IMG/VR virus record: IMGVR_UViG_3300022591_000075
Coordinates: 1 to 22,352 of that record
Direction: 5' to 3' (one strand)
DNA: 22,352 bases
DNA from: a virus
The position numbers were made by a program, and so were the translations under genes. The notes beneath the pieces are model-generated. The model made no database searches. It saw nothing but the letters and a program-made list of their open reading frames with translations, and was not told the DNA's origin. Positions 5,095-12,319 of the stretch are shown piece by piece (within the stretch, counting starts at the first letter, position 1; every line of letters starts with the position of its first letter).

Positions 5095-7536
5095 ATGGTG
5101 CAGCTTCCCTTCGGAATAACCATCGGACGTGAGAAGGCGCCCCTCTCCCAGGCCAACACCGTCCCACCTGGCCCATTCGACCAGCGCCGCGGCGACCCCG
5201 AGGTAGGCGCACCCGGCACCGTCTACTATTCGGGCTTCCTCGACAGCGAGGAGTACAACCACGACCTCCGCGGCGAAAAGGCGATCAGCACCTACACGAA
5301 GATGCTGGCCGACGGCACCGTGCAGGCGATGGTCCGCGCCATCGTGCTCCCCATCCGCTCGGCAACGCCCCGCTTTGAACCGGCCAGCGCGGATGCGCAG
5401 GACGTGGCCATTGCCGACGCATGCGAGGAAGTGCTGCTCAACATGGAGGGGCAGCGTTGGGACGACTTCATCCGGCAGGCGTTCACCGGCGCGCTGGTGT
5501 TCGGGCACGCGGCGTTCGAGCAGGTATGGACGAAGCCGGGCGAACTGGATGAGAACGGCAAACCGACGTATCAACCGAACTTCGTCGCGCACGAAGGCAA
5601 GCAGCTCATTGCGCCATACAAGCTGGCGCCGCGGCTCCAGAAAACGCTCTACCGCTGGCTGATCGACCGCGACGGCGAACTCCTCGGCGTCCAGCAGCGC
5701 GTATGGTCCGGCACCGTCCCTCCGGGCACGCAGGTTGACCCAGGCGAGCATTGGCCCGTGACGCCGAGCGGCACCTACCGCTACATCACCATCCCGGCGG
5801 ACCGCCTCTTCCTCTTCGTGCTGGAACAGGAAGGCGCGAACTTCCTCGGCCGCTCCATCCTCCGCGCCGCCTACAAGCACTGGTATTACAAGGAGGCCCA
5901 CCTCCGCATCGCGGCCCTCGCGGCCGAACGGCAGGGTGTGGGCGTGCCCTACGCCATCACGAAGCAGGGCATCCAGCCGAGCGAGACCGCGGCGCTAGTG
6001 AACGCACTCCGCGCCCTCCATGCGCACGAGAAGGCCTACCTCATCGCGAACGAGGCGCAGCTCGCCGACGCGGGCAAAACTGGCATGGACTCCATCGGCA
6101 TCATGAACATGGCCGCTTCGGGTACGGAGAAGGTCGACGTGATGATCCTCTACCACGACCGGCAGATGGCCGTATCCGTGCTGGCGGACTTCCTCACCCT
6201 TGGCAGCGGCCAGGGCGGGAACGCGAACGTCATGCACCGCGACAAGACGAGCATGTTCTATGAGTCGCTCCTCGGCATCAAGAAGCCGTTTGAGGACAAC
6301 TTCCAGAAGACGGTCGTCGAGCCGTTCGTGCGCCTCAACTGGGGCGAGAACGCGAAGGCTCCGCATTTCCACCTCACCGGCATGGAGGCGAAGGATCTCG
6401 AATCGCGCGGCCGCGGGCTTGCGGCGCTGTTCCTCGCGAAGGCACTCACGCCGACGCCGGAGACGGAGAACCAGCTCCGTGAGGAGATGGACCTGCCACT
6501 GCTTGACGAGGGCCCAGACGGCGAGCCGGTCTACCCCGATGTGACGCCCCCAGGCACGCCGGGCCCGACAACGCCGATGGACGTCGGCAGGATACCGCCA
6601 GCCGGGTCTCCACTGCCGCAGGAGCCGCCGGAGGTAACGCACCGGGACCCCGCCAACCTCGCCGAGGAGATCGCGGCCATCGTGCTAGCCAAGCTAGGGG
6701 AACTCCCAAACCCAAAAGCGCCGGCCGCTAAGCGCCTCGCATCACCTCCTCAGATAGCGGCGGCAGCGGTAGCGGTGGCACTCCTCGCGGCGCGGAAGCT
6801 GCACGCCCAGGTCGTGGACGAGATGGGCTCCAACGCCGACAGGCTCGTCGATGGCCAGGATGACTACGGCGTGGACGACTACAGCCGCGACGGCACGCAC
6901 CTCATCCGCAACGCAGCCGCATCTATGTTCGCGGCGGGATTCCTCGCCCAGGGCAAACGCAGCGAGGGCGACCGCATCACTGCAGCGGCAACGCCCGGGC
7001 GCGCGACGCCGGAACCCGTAGCGCTGGATGCGGCCCGCGATGCGTGGGCAACGTCCGTAGCGGCCGAGGCGGCGCCATTCGTGCTGAAAACGGCCCAGGA
7101 GCTGACAGCGGGCGAAATCACGCGAGACGAAGCAGACACGAACGCAGCCGCGCAAGCCGGCGTCATATGGACGAGTGTGTTCCGCGGAGAAGCTGCCGCG
7201 CTCGGCGACCAGTTCCGCGTTGTGTGGCATGCGGAGAGCGACGGCGAGGTATGCGCGCTCTGTGACCCGCGCGACGGCCAGGAATACGACCAGGACACAC
7301 TACCGGGCTATCCCGGCGAGGGCGGGTTCGGCGACATCTGCGAAGGCGGCCCAAACTGCCGATGCGAATTGGAGTTCCTCGAAGATGACCCGGCTGATGC
7401 GGAAATGAGCGAGCCGCGCATCCTCGCGGAGGCGCGCTGCCCGAAGGGGCACTGGTGCGGCCGCAACGTCAACGCGGGCGCGGTGCTGTACTGCAAGAGC
7501 CCGCAGTGTCGGAAGGAATGGGTGGTCACGCTATGA
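5095..7536 (+). CDS. Portal fused to gpF-like head morphogenesis domain and C-terminal zinc ribbon
   Basis: 813 aa, far longer than a usual portal. Residues about 55-480 resemble Mu gp29-type (DUF935) portals: GALVFGHAAFEQVW, then FLGRSILRAAYKHWYYKEAH and QMAVSVLADFLTLGSGQGG. A Pro-rich linker (about 482-520) leads to a domain like Mu gpF/SPP1 gp7, recognised by CALCDPRDGQEY (C720, C723) and GPNCRCELEF near residue 755. The end (781-809) is a four-cysteine ribbon: CPKGHWC, later CKSPQC. The portal part should form the dodecameric DNA channel; the gpF-like part a few copies of an internal head protein. Such fusions occur in some phages, but every portal subunit would then carry the minor protein. 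The start ATG lacks a Shine-Dalgarno. Confidence 0.85.
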   Translation: MVQLPFGITIGREKAPLSQANTVPPGPFDQRRGDPEVGAPGTVYYSGFLDSEEYNHDLRGEKAISTYTKMLADGTVQAMVRAIVLPIRSATPRFEPASADAQDVAIADACEEVLLNMEGQRWDDFIRQAFTGALVFGHAAFEQVWTKPGELDENGKPTYQPNFVAHEGKQLIAPYKLAPRLQKTLYRWLIDRDGELLGVQQRVWSGTVPPGTQVDPGEHWPVTPSGTYRYITIPADRLFLFVLEQEGANFLGRSILRAAYKHWYYKEAHLRIAALAAERQGVGVPYAITKQGIQPSETAALVNALRALHAHEKAYLIANEAQLADAGKTGMDSIGIMNMAASGTEKVDVMILYHDRQMAVSVLADFLTLGSGQGGNANVMHRDKTSMFYESLLGIKKPFEDNFQKTVVEPFVRLNWGENAKAPHFHLTGMEAKDLESRGRGLAALFLAKALTPTPETENQLREEMDLPLLDEGPDGEPVYPDVTPPGTPGPTTPMDVGRIPPAGSPLPQEPPEVTHRDPANLAEEIAAIVLAKLGELPNPKAPAAKRLASPPQIAAAAVAVALLAARKLHAQVVDEMGSNADRLVDGQDDYGVDDYSRDGTHLIRNAAASMFAAGFLAQGKRSEGDRITAAATPGRATPEPVALDAARDAWATSVAAEAAPFVLKTAQELTAGEITRDEADTNAAAQAGVIWTSVFRGEAAALGDQFRVVWHAESDGEVCALCDPRDGQEYDQDTLPGYPGEGGFGDICEGGPNCRCELEFLEDDPADAEMSEPRILAEARCPKGHWCGRNVNAGAVLYCKSPQCRKEWVVTL

Positions 7537-7565
7537 TCACTAGGGACATGTGAGGGGTGCCGCAA

Positions 7566-7745
7566 TTGACTACGGAAGTGCAATCTATCCACAAAGCCGC
7601 AGCCGATGTCGTACTCGAAAGGTTCGCCCACGAGATCGTGGAGATGTGCTCGGGCGACTTCGAGGAAGCGGAGAATCAACTCCGCTATAGGCTGCGCCGC
7701 GAACGCGAGAAGTGGTTCGACGTGACCGTGGGCTGCGCTCGCTGA
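7566..7745 (+). CDS. Small helical hypothetical protein
   Basis: 59 aa. TTG 7566 is preferred because GAGGGG at 7552-7557 lies eight bases upstream; GTG 7557 would overlap that site. The product (TTEVQSIHKAAADVVLERFA and onwards) is predicted to be helical and charged, ending REREKWFDVTVGCAR. Its last 34 bases overlap another ORF in a different frame that also looks coding (7712-7888). No family is recognised. It lies between the head-portal gene and the promoter at 7904. Confidence 0.5.
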   Translation: MTTEVQSIHKAAADVVLERFAHEIVEMCSGDFEEAENQLRYRLRREREKWFDVTVGCAR

Positions 7746-7888
7746 AGCAGGAGTTCGACTCGCATTACCAGCGCTTCGCCAACTGGCCAGCCCTATACGC
7801 AGATGATCCCGAAAGTGTCCGCCCTAACACGCAGAATGTTGACGAAATTCCTGGCCAGGAATTGGATTGGACCGATTTCGCCGCCTAG
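7712..7888 (+). CDS. Short overlapping ORF, possibly a frameshifted continuation of the upstream ORF
   Basis: The frame is open from 7691; GTG 7712 is the first start, with no good Shine-Dalgarno. From 7742 the translation reads like a real protein (LKQEFDSHYQRFANWPALYA, then an acidic Asp/Glu/Trp tail) and stops at TAG 7886. It could be a separate 58-aa gene or the true C-terminus of the 7566-7745 ORF after a frameshift or a sequencing error near 7700-7745. No family is recognised. Confidence 0.35.
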   Translation: MVRRDRGLRSLKQEFDSHYQRFANWPALYADDPESVRPNTQNVDEIPGQELDWTDFAA

Positions 7889-7903
7889 CTATCGAATCGA
7901 TAG
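7889..7903. promoter_or_regulatory. Perfect palindrome abutting the -35 box (candidate operator)
   Basis: CTATCGA-A-TCGATAG is a perfect 7-bp inverted repeat around one base. It ends exactly where the TTGACA at 7904 begins, the typical position for a repressor or activator site. The binding protein is unknown and the sequence differs from the CAATTGAGT sites at 654-755. Confidence 0.5.
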
Positions 7904-7934
7904 TTGACAAAGATCCGCTAATCCGTGCTAGCCT
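7904..7934 (+). promoter_or_regulatory. Probable promoter for the protease-capsid operon
   Basis: A consensus -35, TTGACA (7904-7909), is followed after 17 nt by GCTAGC (7927-7932) or after 19 nt by TAGCCT (7929-7934), which has the TAnnnT form of high-GC -10 boxes and is preceded by TGC. It lies in one of the few real intergenic gaps and drives towards the protease and capsid genes. The -10 choice is uncertain. Confidence 0.6.
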
Positions 7935-7942
7935 TTAGCTAA

Positions 7943-7972
7943 TTGGCCAGATGCGCCCAAGTGCGCGGCCAA
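7943..7972 (+). other. Structured 5' leader hairpin
   Basis: TTGGCC (7943-7948) pairs with GGCCAA (7967-7972), and GCGC (7953-7956) with GCGC (7963-7966), giving a 10-bp stem with a 4-nt bulge and a CCAAGT loop. It would sit at the start of the transcript from the 7904 promoter, where it could stabilise the message. CTCTC just before the Shine-Dalgarno can also pair with GGAGAG near 8015-8022. Confidence 0.45.
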
Positions 7973-8025
7973 CCTTCTCAGTGCGACTCGTGCGCCTTGC
8001 CCGCTTTTCTCTCTGAGGAGAGGCA

Positions 8026-9234
8026 ATGGCCGCACCCACCGCATCCCTAGAAACCCGCAACCTCACTGGCGTCGAGATACTCGCGCCCGGAACGTGGAAC
8101 GGGGACCCCTACACTTCGGCCGACCTCGACCAGATCGTTTCGGCGTTCTATGCGCTGCAGGGCAAGGTCTCGCCTCCGGGCAAGCTCGGCCACGACCGCG
8201 GGCAGGCGCTCGCGCAGCGTGACGGCTACCCCGCGATTGGGTGGGTCTCGAAGGTCTACCGCGTTGGGCAGAAGCTCGTCGCCGACTTCGAGAAGGTGCC
8301 CGCGAAGGTCGCCGCGCTTATCCAGGCAGGCGCCTACAACAAGGTCAGTTCCGAGATCTACTTCGACCTGCCGATGGACGGCACGGTCTATCCCCGCGTA
8401 CTCCGCGCAGTCTCGTTCCTCGGCGCCGATTCACCTGCCGTCAAGGACATCCAGTCGATCAGCGACGTGGCCGCGCTCTACGGCGAGTTTGCCGCCGCGG
8501 CCCACCACTATGCGGATATGGACGTCGCCGAACTCGATGACGACGGCGAGGAGCTGGACGAAGACTCTGCCGACCTGATCGCGCAGTTCGAGAAGCACTG
8601 CGCAGCCCTTGAGGCTTCAATCGCTGGCAAGCCCGGCGTTAAGCGCGTCCGCACGTTCCTCGGCCAGGCCCGCAAGGACCTCGCTGCGATGCGGCCGAAG
8701 AAACCCCCATTCGCCAACAACTCACAACAGGAGACAGGCATGGATATCAAAGTCCTGGCCGAGGCCCTCGGGCTCGCGGCTGACGCAGACGAGGCGGCCA
8801 TCCTGGCTGCTGTGAAGGACGCTCGCGCGCCCAAGATGTCGCAGTACACCGATGACGACTTCCGCCGCCTGAATGACCAGCTCGGTGCCGTCACGAGCCA
8901 GCTCGCCGAGCGCACCGCCTCCGAGGCCGTCGACGCTGCGCTTCGTGCCGGCAAGATCGCCCCCGCCCAGGTGGAATGGGCGAAGAACTACGCACTCAAG
9001 GACGCGGACGGTTTCAAGGCCTACGCCGAAGCGGCACCGAAGCTCGCCATCCTCTCGGCCCCCATCGGTCACGACCGCGAACCCGGCGCCGGCGACTCGA
9101 AGGAGCTGACCGAAGCCGAACTGGCGATCGCCCGCCAGATGGGCACGCCGAAGGCTTCGCTCGAACGCGCGAAGAGCGGCGTCCCCTCCGCTGAACTCGC
9201 CCGCGAAGCGCGGCAGACGGCTGGTGTCCGCTAA
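8026..9234 (+). CDS. Head maturation protease with C-terminal scaffold (Mu gpI-like)
   Basis: 402 aa, ATG 8026 with GAGGAGAG just upstream. Residues about 10-150 match the Mu-like protease: PPGKLGHDRG with H56, GYPAIGWVSKVY, and YNKVSSEIYFD with S108/S109. A His followed by a Ser is the expected catalytic arrangement of prohead proteases, but the exact residues are inferred. An acidic, helical middle (about 170-235) follows, then a scaffold-like part from M239 (LGLAADADEAAILAAVKD, later KIAPAQVEWAKNYALKD). The enzyme would act inside the procapsid, processing scaffold and possibly other head proteins. The next gene's ATG overlaps its stop (TAATG). In-frame translation from 8740 probably also makes the scaffold alone. 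Confidence 0.85.
   Translation: MAAPTASLETRNLTGVEILAPGTWNGDPYTSADLDQIVSAFYALQGKVSPPGKLGHDRGQALAQRDGYPAIGWVSKVYRVGQKLVADFEKVPAKVAALIQAGAYNKVSSEIYFDLPMDGTVYPRVLRAVSFLGADSPAVKDIQSISDVAALYGEFAAAAHHYADMDVAELDDDGEELDEDSADLIAQFEKHCAALEASIAGKPGVKRVRTFLGQARKDLAAMRPKKPPFANNSQQETGMDIKVLAEALGLAADADEAAILAAVKDARAPKMSQYTDDDFRRLNDQLGAVTSQLAERTASEAVDAALRAGKIAPAQVEWAKNYALKDADGFKAYAEAAPKLAILSAPIGHDREPGAGDSKELTEAELAIARQMGTPKASLERAKSGVPSAELAREARQTAGVR
8740..9234 (+). CDS. Internal in-frame start: scaffold protein alone
   Basis: ATG 8740 is codon 239 of the protease gene and is preceded by AGGAG (8729-8733) with a 6-nt spacer, a strong ribosome site within a coding region. The 164-aa product begins MDIKVLAEALGLAADADE and covers the helical domain that serves as scaffold in Mu-like and lambda-like heads, where a nested gene (Mu Z, lambda Nu3) is known. 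It would supply excess scaffold over protease. Seen: ribosome site and frame; inferred: expression. Confidence 0.7.
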   Translation: MDIKVLAEALGLAADADEAAILAAVKDARAPKMSQYTDDDFRRLNDQLGAVTSQLAERTASEAVDAALRAGKIAPAQVEWAKNYALKDADGFKAYAEAAPKLAILSAPIGHDREPGAGDSKELTEAELAIARQMGTPKASLERAKSGVPSAELAREARQTAGVR

Positions 9235-10013
9235 TGACCGCGCTCACTGCTGACACGCCAATCACGATGCGCAATGCGGGACTCCGGTCCTACAAAGTCG
9301 CGGACAACGTCAAGATCTACAAGGGCTCGATCGTCTGCCGCGACACGTCCGGCTACGCGAACATCGGCGCCGATACCTCCGGCTTCGAAGTTCTGGGCAT
9401 CGCCCATGAGCAGGTGGACAACACCCTCAGCGGCCACACCGCTGGCGGCAAGCGCATCCGGGTCCAGTCCGGCGCGCACTTCCTGCTCGTAGCTGCATCG
9501 CTTGCGCAGACTTCCGTCGGGAAGATTGCTTACGTCACCGACTCGGCCACGGTCGGCCTGACCAGCACGAACAGCGTCCCGGTGGGAATGATCACCGAGT
9601 ACATCTCGGCGACCAGCGCATGGGTGCTCATCCCCGATCCAGGTCTCGGCCAAGGTGCGGTGATCACCGGCCAGCCGCTCGGCTATCAGACCGGCTCCGG
9701 CGGCGCGGTCACGCAGGCGACCAATAAGTCGACCGGCGTCACGCTCAACACGCCGACCGGCGCGATCACGATGAACGCCGCCAACCTCGCCGCGACGACC
9801 AGCGTTGCGTTCACCCTGACGAACTCCTGCATCCAGGCGGGCGACCTCGTCATCGTCAACTTCAAGAGCGGCAACACGGCGAATTCGTATCAGGTGGCCG
9901 TCGATGCGGTCGCCGCGGGCTCGTGTTCCATCTCCCTCCGCAACTACACCGCCGGCGGCCTCGCCGAAGCCGTCGTGCTGAGCTACGCCGTCATCAAGGG
10001 CGCCATCGCCTAA
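9234..10013 (+). CDS. Head decoration (capsid cement) protein with C-terminal beta domain
   Basis: 259 aa, ATG 9234 overlapping the previous stop by one base, no clear Shine-Dalgarno, so probably coupled. Residues about 10-140 look like a beta-barrel decoration protein of the DUF2190 type (LRSYKVADNVKIYKGSIVCR, FEVLGIAHEQVDN). Residues about 155-259 form a second beta-rich module (VTQATNKSTGVTLNTPTGAI, then NAANLAATTSVAFTLTNSCI) that recurs in many phage structural proteins. Its place between scaffold and major capsid protein matches a decoration protein. It should bind the outside of the expanded capsid. The family fit is by pattern and order. Confidence 0.7.
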   Translation: MTALTADTPITMRNAGLRSYKVADNVKIYKGSIVCRDTSGYANIGADTSGFEVLGIAHEQVDNTLSGHTAGGKRIRVQSGAHFLLVAASLAQTSVGKIAYVTDSATVGLTSTNSVPVGMITEYISATSAWVLIPDPGLGQGAVITGQPLGYQTGSGGAVTQATNKSTGVTLNTPTGAITMNAANLAATTSVAFTLTNSCIQAGDLVIVNFKSGNTANSYQVAVDAVAAGSCSISLRNYTAGGLAEAVVLSYAVIKGAIA

Positions 10014-10031
10014 CCAACGACACACGCTGGA

Positions 10032-10067
10032 GGCGAGGGGCGGCTTCTACCTCTCCCCGCCCCCGCC
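10032..10067 (+). other. Strong GC hairpin between decoration and capsid genes
   Basis: GGCG-a-GGGGCGG (10032-10043) pairs with CCGCCCCCGCC (10057-10067): 11 base pairs with one bulged A and a 13-nt loop. No T tract follows, so it is not a classic terminator. It could be a processing or pausing site in the capsid leader. The rest of 10014-10154 shows no ORF, and AAAGG ten bases before ATG 10155 is the only ribosome-site candidate. Confidence 0.5.
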
Positions 10068-10154
10068 TACCGGCACCAGCCACCTCGCTTTTCCCTTGGC
10101 CTGAAGATGCAGTAAGGCGACACAACCGGGAGCCAAACCGAAAGGTCGATCCCA

Positions 10155-11078
10155 ATGGCTGTAGTAACCGCCGATTTCCTCTCGGGCGTTTTCACGAACT
10201 TCCGGGCCCTCTGGCAGGATGCTTTCATCGCTGCCCAGACGCAGCTCTTCTACCCGCGCGTATGCATGGAGACCACCTCCACCACGCTCACCGAGACCTA
10301 CAACTGGCTCGGCACCGTGCCCCAGATGAAGCTCTGGATTGACCAGCGCCAGCATCAGGGGCAGTACCCGTTCAACTACTCGCTAACGAACAATCACTAC
10401 GAGGTCACCATCGACGTCGACCGGGACACCTTCCTGGACGACAGGCTCGGCATGATCTCGCCCCGCATCGCGCAGCTCGGCGCCGAGGTGCCGCGTTTCA
10501 TCGAAGCAACCGCCATCGGCGCGCTCGACACGGGCGCAACGGCCGGCAACAACAGCTATGACGGCGTGAGCTTCTACAACTCCTCGCACCTGACCGGCGG
10601 CAACGCGGCGCAGACCAACCTCTTCACCGCGACCGGCACGACCCTCTCGACGATCCAAACGGACTTCGGAGGTGCGAAGTCCCAAATGCGTCTCGTGAAG
10701 GATGACCAGGGACGCCCGATGAACCTCGTCGCGGATATGGTCATGGCTCCCCCGCAGCTTGAGCAGGTGTTCGCACAAATGCTCAACGCTAGCTTCCTCC
10801 CGCTCGCGGGTATCGGCTCCGGCGACAACACGTTCAAGGGCCAGGCCGACCTCGGCGTGTCGCCGTACCTCACCTCGGCGACGGCGTGGCACCTGCTGGC
10901 GACGAAGTTCGCCGCCGCCAAGCCGCTCATCTACCAGAACCGGCAGCCCGCCGAGTTCGTGGGCATCGATAACCCGGACCATGAGCGTGTGTTTGAGCGG
11001 CGCATGTTCAGCTACGGCGCGGACACGCGTTTCAACATCGGCTACGGCTGGTGGGAAACGGCCATCAAAGTCTCCTAG
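10155..11078 (+). CDS. Major capsid protein (Mu gpT-like, HK97 fold expected)
   Basis: 307 aa, close to the roughly 305 aa of Mu gpT. Hallmarks of that family: YNWLGTVPQMKLWIDQRQ near residues 49-66, FNYSLTNNHYEVTIDVDRD at about 73-91, LGMISPRIAQLG, and YDGVSFYNSSHL at about 135-146. The C-terminus reads ERRMFSYGADTRFNIGYGWW. There is no N-terminal delta domain, consistent with the separate scaffold encoded upstream. It builds the icosahedral shell. It lies between two strong hairpins, which may allow its message level to differ from its neighbours. Confidence 0.9.
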   Translation: MAVVTADFLSGVFTNFRALWQDAFIAAQTQLFYPRVCMETTSTTLTETYNWLGTVPQMKLWIDQRQHQGQYPFNYSLTNNHYEVTIDVDRDTFLDDRLGMISPRIAQLGAEVPRFIEATAIGALDTGATAGNNSYDGVSFYNSSHLTGGNAAQTNLFTATGTTLSTIQTDFGGAKSQMRLVKDDQGRPMNLVADMVMAPPQLEQVFAQMLNASFLPLAGIGSGDNTFKGQADLGVSPYLTSATAWHLLATKFAAAKPLIYQNRQPAEFVGIDNPDHERVFERRMFSYGADTRFNIGYGWWETAIKVS

Positions 11079-11090
11079 TCATTCGCCCCA

Positions 11091-11133
11091 AACGGTTAGG
11101 GCCAGTCCAGGGGCGCTGGCTGGCCCTTCCGTT
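11091..11133 (+). terminator. Long hairpin after the capsid gene (terminator, attenuator or processing site)
   Basis: A 17-bp interrupted stem: AACGG/CCGTT, AGGGCCAG/CTGGCCCT and CCAG/CTGG around a GGGCG loop, with only a TT-by-T internal loop and one bulged T. The tail is TTGTGAACTGG, weakly T-rich, so a partial terminator is more likely than a full stop. The connector genes downstream follow closely and have no other visible promoter. Confidence 0.5.
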
Positions 11134-11151
11134 GTGAACTGGAGGTTCCAT

Positions 11152-11367
11152 ATGGCAAAGACACCAGATATTCAGATACTCACTGTCGGGCAGGTCGTCA
11201 CCTACCGCGACGCCGGGCGCATCACGACCGGGCACATCGTCGCGCTGAACGAGGACGGCACCGTCGATCTCGTCTACCCGCACCCAGCGAACGAGAGCAT
11301 TGAAGCCAGCGCATACCGCGTCGCAGAGGGCACCGGCGGCTTCCAGTTCGAGCGGGCGACGGCCTAA
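11152..11367 (+). CDS. Small beta-rich protein after capsid
   Basis: 71 aa. The frame is open further upstream inside the capsid gene, but ATG 11152 is the real start: GGAGG at 11141-11145 with a 6-nt spacer. The sequence (VGQVVTYRDAGRITTGHIVA, NEDGTVDLVYPHP) suggests a small SH3-like beta barrel. No named family is recognised. The next gene's ATG overlaps its TAA. By position it may be a head-completion or capsid accessory protein. Confidence 0.7.
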   Translation: MAKTPDIQILTVGQVVTYRDAGRITTGHIVALNEDGTVDLVYPHPANESIEASAYRVAEGTGGFQFERATA

Positions 11368-11855
11368 TGAGCTACTGCGTGCTCGCGGATGTCTCGGCCC
11401 ACAATGTGGCCCGGACGGTGTATTCCGCCAGCACCAAGCCTACGGATACCCAAGTCCAGAGCTTCATTGATCAGATCGCTGGCCAGATTGACGCCGCGCT
11501 CGCGGCCACGCACATCCTCACGCCCTGCACGGGCCCCGCGGGCTTTGTCGCCTTCCTGAAGCTGGCGAATTCCATCGGTGCAGCCGCGCTGGCTGAGGCG
11601 GCGCAGTTCCCGGAATTCAATCCCGCCTCACCTGGGAACACCCCTCAGTCAGCGCGTTACTGGAAGATGTTCCAAGGGTTCATCGCGGGCATCATCGATA
11701 ACTCGCTCGTGGACCCCGGAGCTGCCGTCAGCGGTAACGACCCGCTCGCGCAAACGTATCTCACCGACAATCCAGGATGGCCGACCGACGACGACGGCAT
11801 GACGGACGGGCAACAGCCGGTGTTCTCCATGTCGCCCTTCGTGAGGCAATTCTGA
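11367..11855 (+). CDS. Head-tail connector (adaptor) protein
   Basis: 162 aa, ATG overlapping the previous stop (TAATG). The N-terminal half looks like the helical adaptor proteins of the Mu gp36 / HK97 gp6 kind: TDTQVQSFIDQIAGQIDAAL followed by a second long helix FLKLANSIGAAALAEAAQF. The C-terminal part is loop-rich and acidic. It should dock on the portal after packaging and extend the neck. The order connector, gpG-like, tail terminator, tail tube supports this. Assignment by pattern and position. Confidence 0.65.
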   Translation: MSYCVLADVSAHNVARTVYSASTKPTDTQVQSFIDQIAGQIDAALAATHILTPCTGPAGFVAFLKLANSIGAAALAEAAQFPEFNPASPGNTPQSARYWKMFQGFIAGIIDNSLVDPGAAVSGNDPLAQTYLTDNPGWPTDDDGMTDGQQPVFSMSPFVRQF

Positions 11856-12319
11856 TGAACCTGACCATCGCTGTCACCGGCGCCGAACAGCTGCGCTCGC
11901 AGCTCGACCAGGCGGCAATCGCCTTCTCTGACCTTACGCCGCTGTGGCCGGAAATCCGCGATGAGTTCTTTGCCGTCGAGCAGGAGCTGTTCGCGACCGA
12001 GGGGGGCAGCGGTGCGGGCGGCGGCTGGGAGCCATTGTCGCCGGCCTATGCAGCGTGGAAGGCGGCGGCATTCGGCACGCCGATCGAGGTTCGCACGGGG
12101 GCGCTGATGGCGTCGCTGGCTGGATCGGGTGCTGACGTGTCGATGGGGCCCGACTCCATGACCATCGGCACGCTACTGTCCTATGCCGGATATCAGCAGT
12201 TCGGCACGAGCCGTATGCCCGCCCGCCCAGTCATCGACATTACCGAGTCCGACCGGGACCGCTTCATCGAGACGGCGCGCCAGTGGGCAGAGGGCCGCAT
12301 CTCGGAGATCTTCGCATGA
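11855..12319 (+). CDS. Mu gpG-like virion morphogenesis (head-tail joining) protein
   Basis: 154 aa. A longer reading from 11777 exists, but ATG 11855 overlaps the upstream TGA (TGATG), the arrangement used across this operon. The typical gpG/HK97 gp10 features are present: an N-terminal helix (EQLRSQLDQAAIAF), WEPLSPAYAAWK, VRTGALMASL, then YAGYQQFGTSRMPARPVIDI and a closing helix. Family members complete the tail or join it to the head. It is followed by the probable tail terminator with a 4-nt overlap. Confidence 0.82.
   Translation: MNLTIAVTGAEQLRSQLDQAAIAFSDLTPLWPEIRDEFFAVEQELFATEGGSGAGGGWEPLSPAYAAWKAAAFGTPIEVRTGALMASLAGSGADVSMGPDSMTIGTLLSYAGYQQFGTSRMPARPVIDITESDRDRFIETARQWAEGRISEIFA

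Noticed and set aside
4726-5901. Long reverse-strand ORF (391 aa)
   Set aside because: Antisense to the hypothetical gene and portal, both with clear coding features; Arg/Val/Ala-rich composition typical of shadow frames in GC-rich DNA.
9231-10025. Reverse-strand ORF (264 aa)
   Set aside because: Mirror of the decoration protein gene with no ribosome site and no recognisable motif.
11091-11133. tRNA-like or small RNA gene after capsid
   Set aside because: A single long stem-loop without a cloverleaf or conserved tRNA positions.
10759-11151. Long upstream extension of the 71-aa gene
   Set aside because: Lies in an alternative frame of the capsid gene; GGAGG fixes the true start at 11152.
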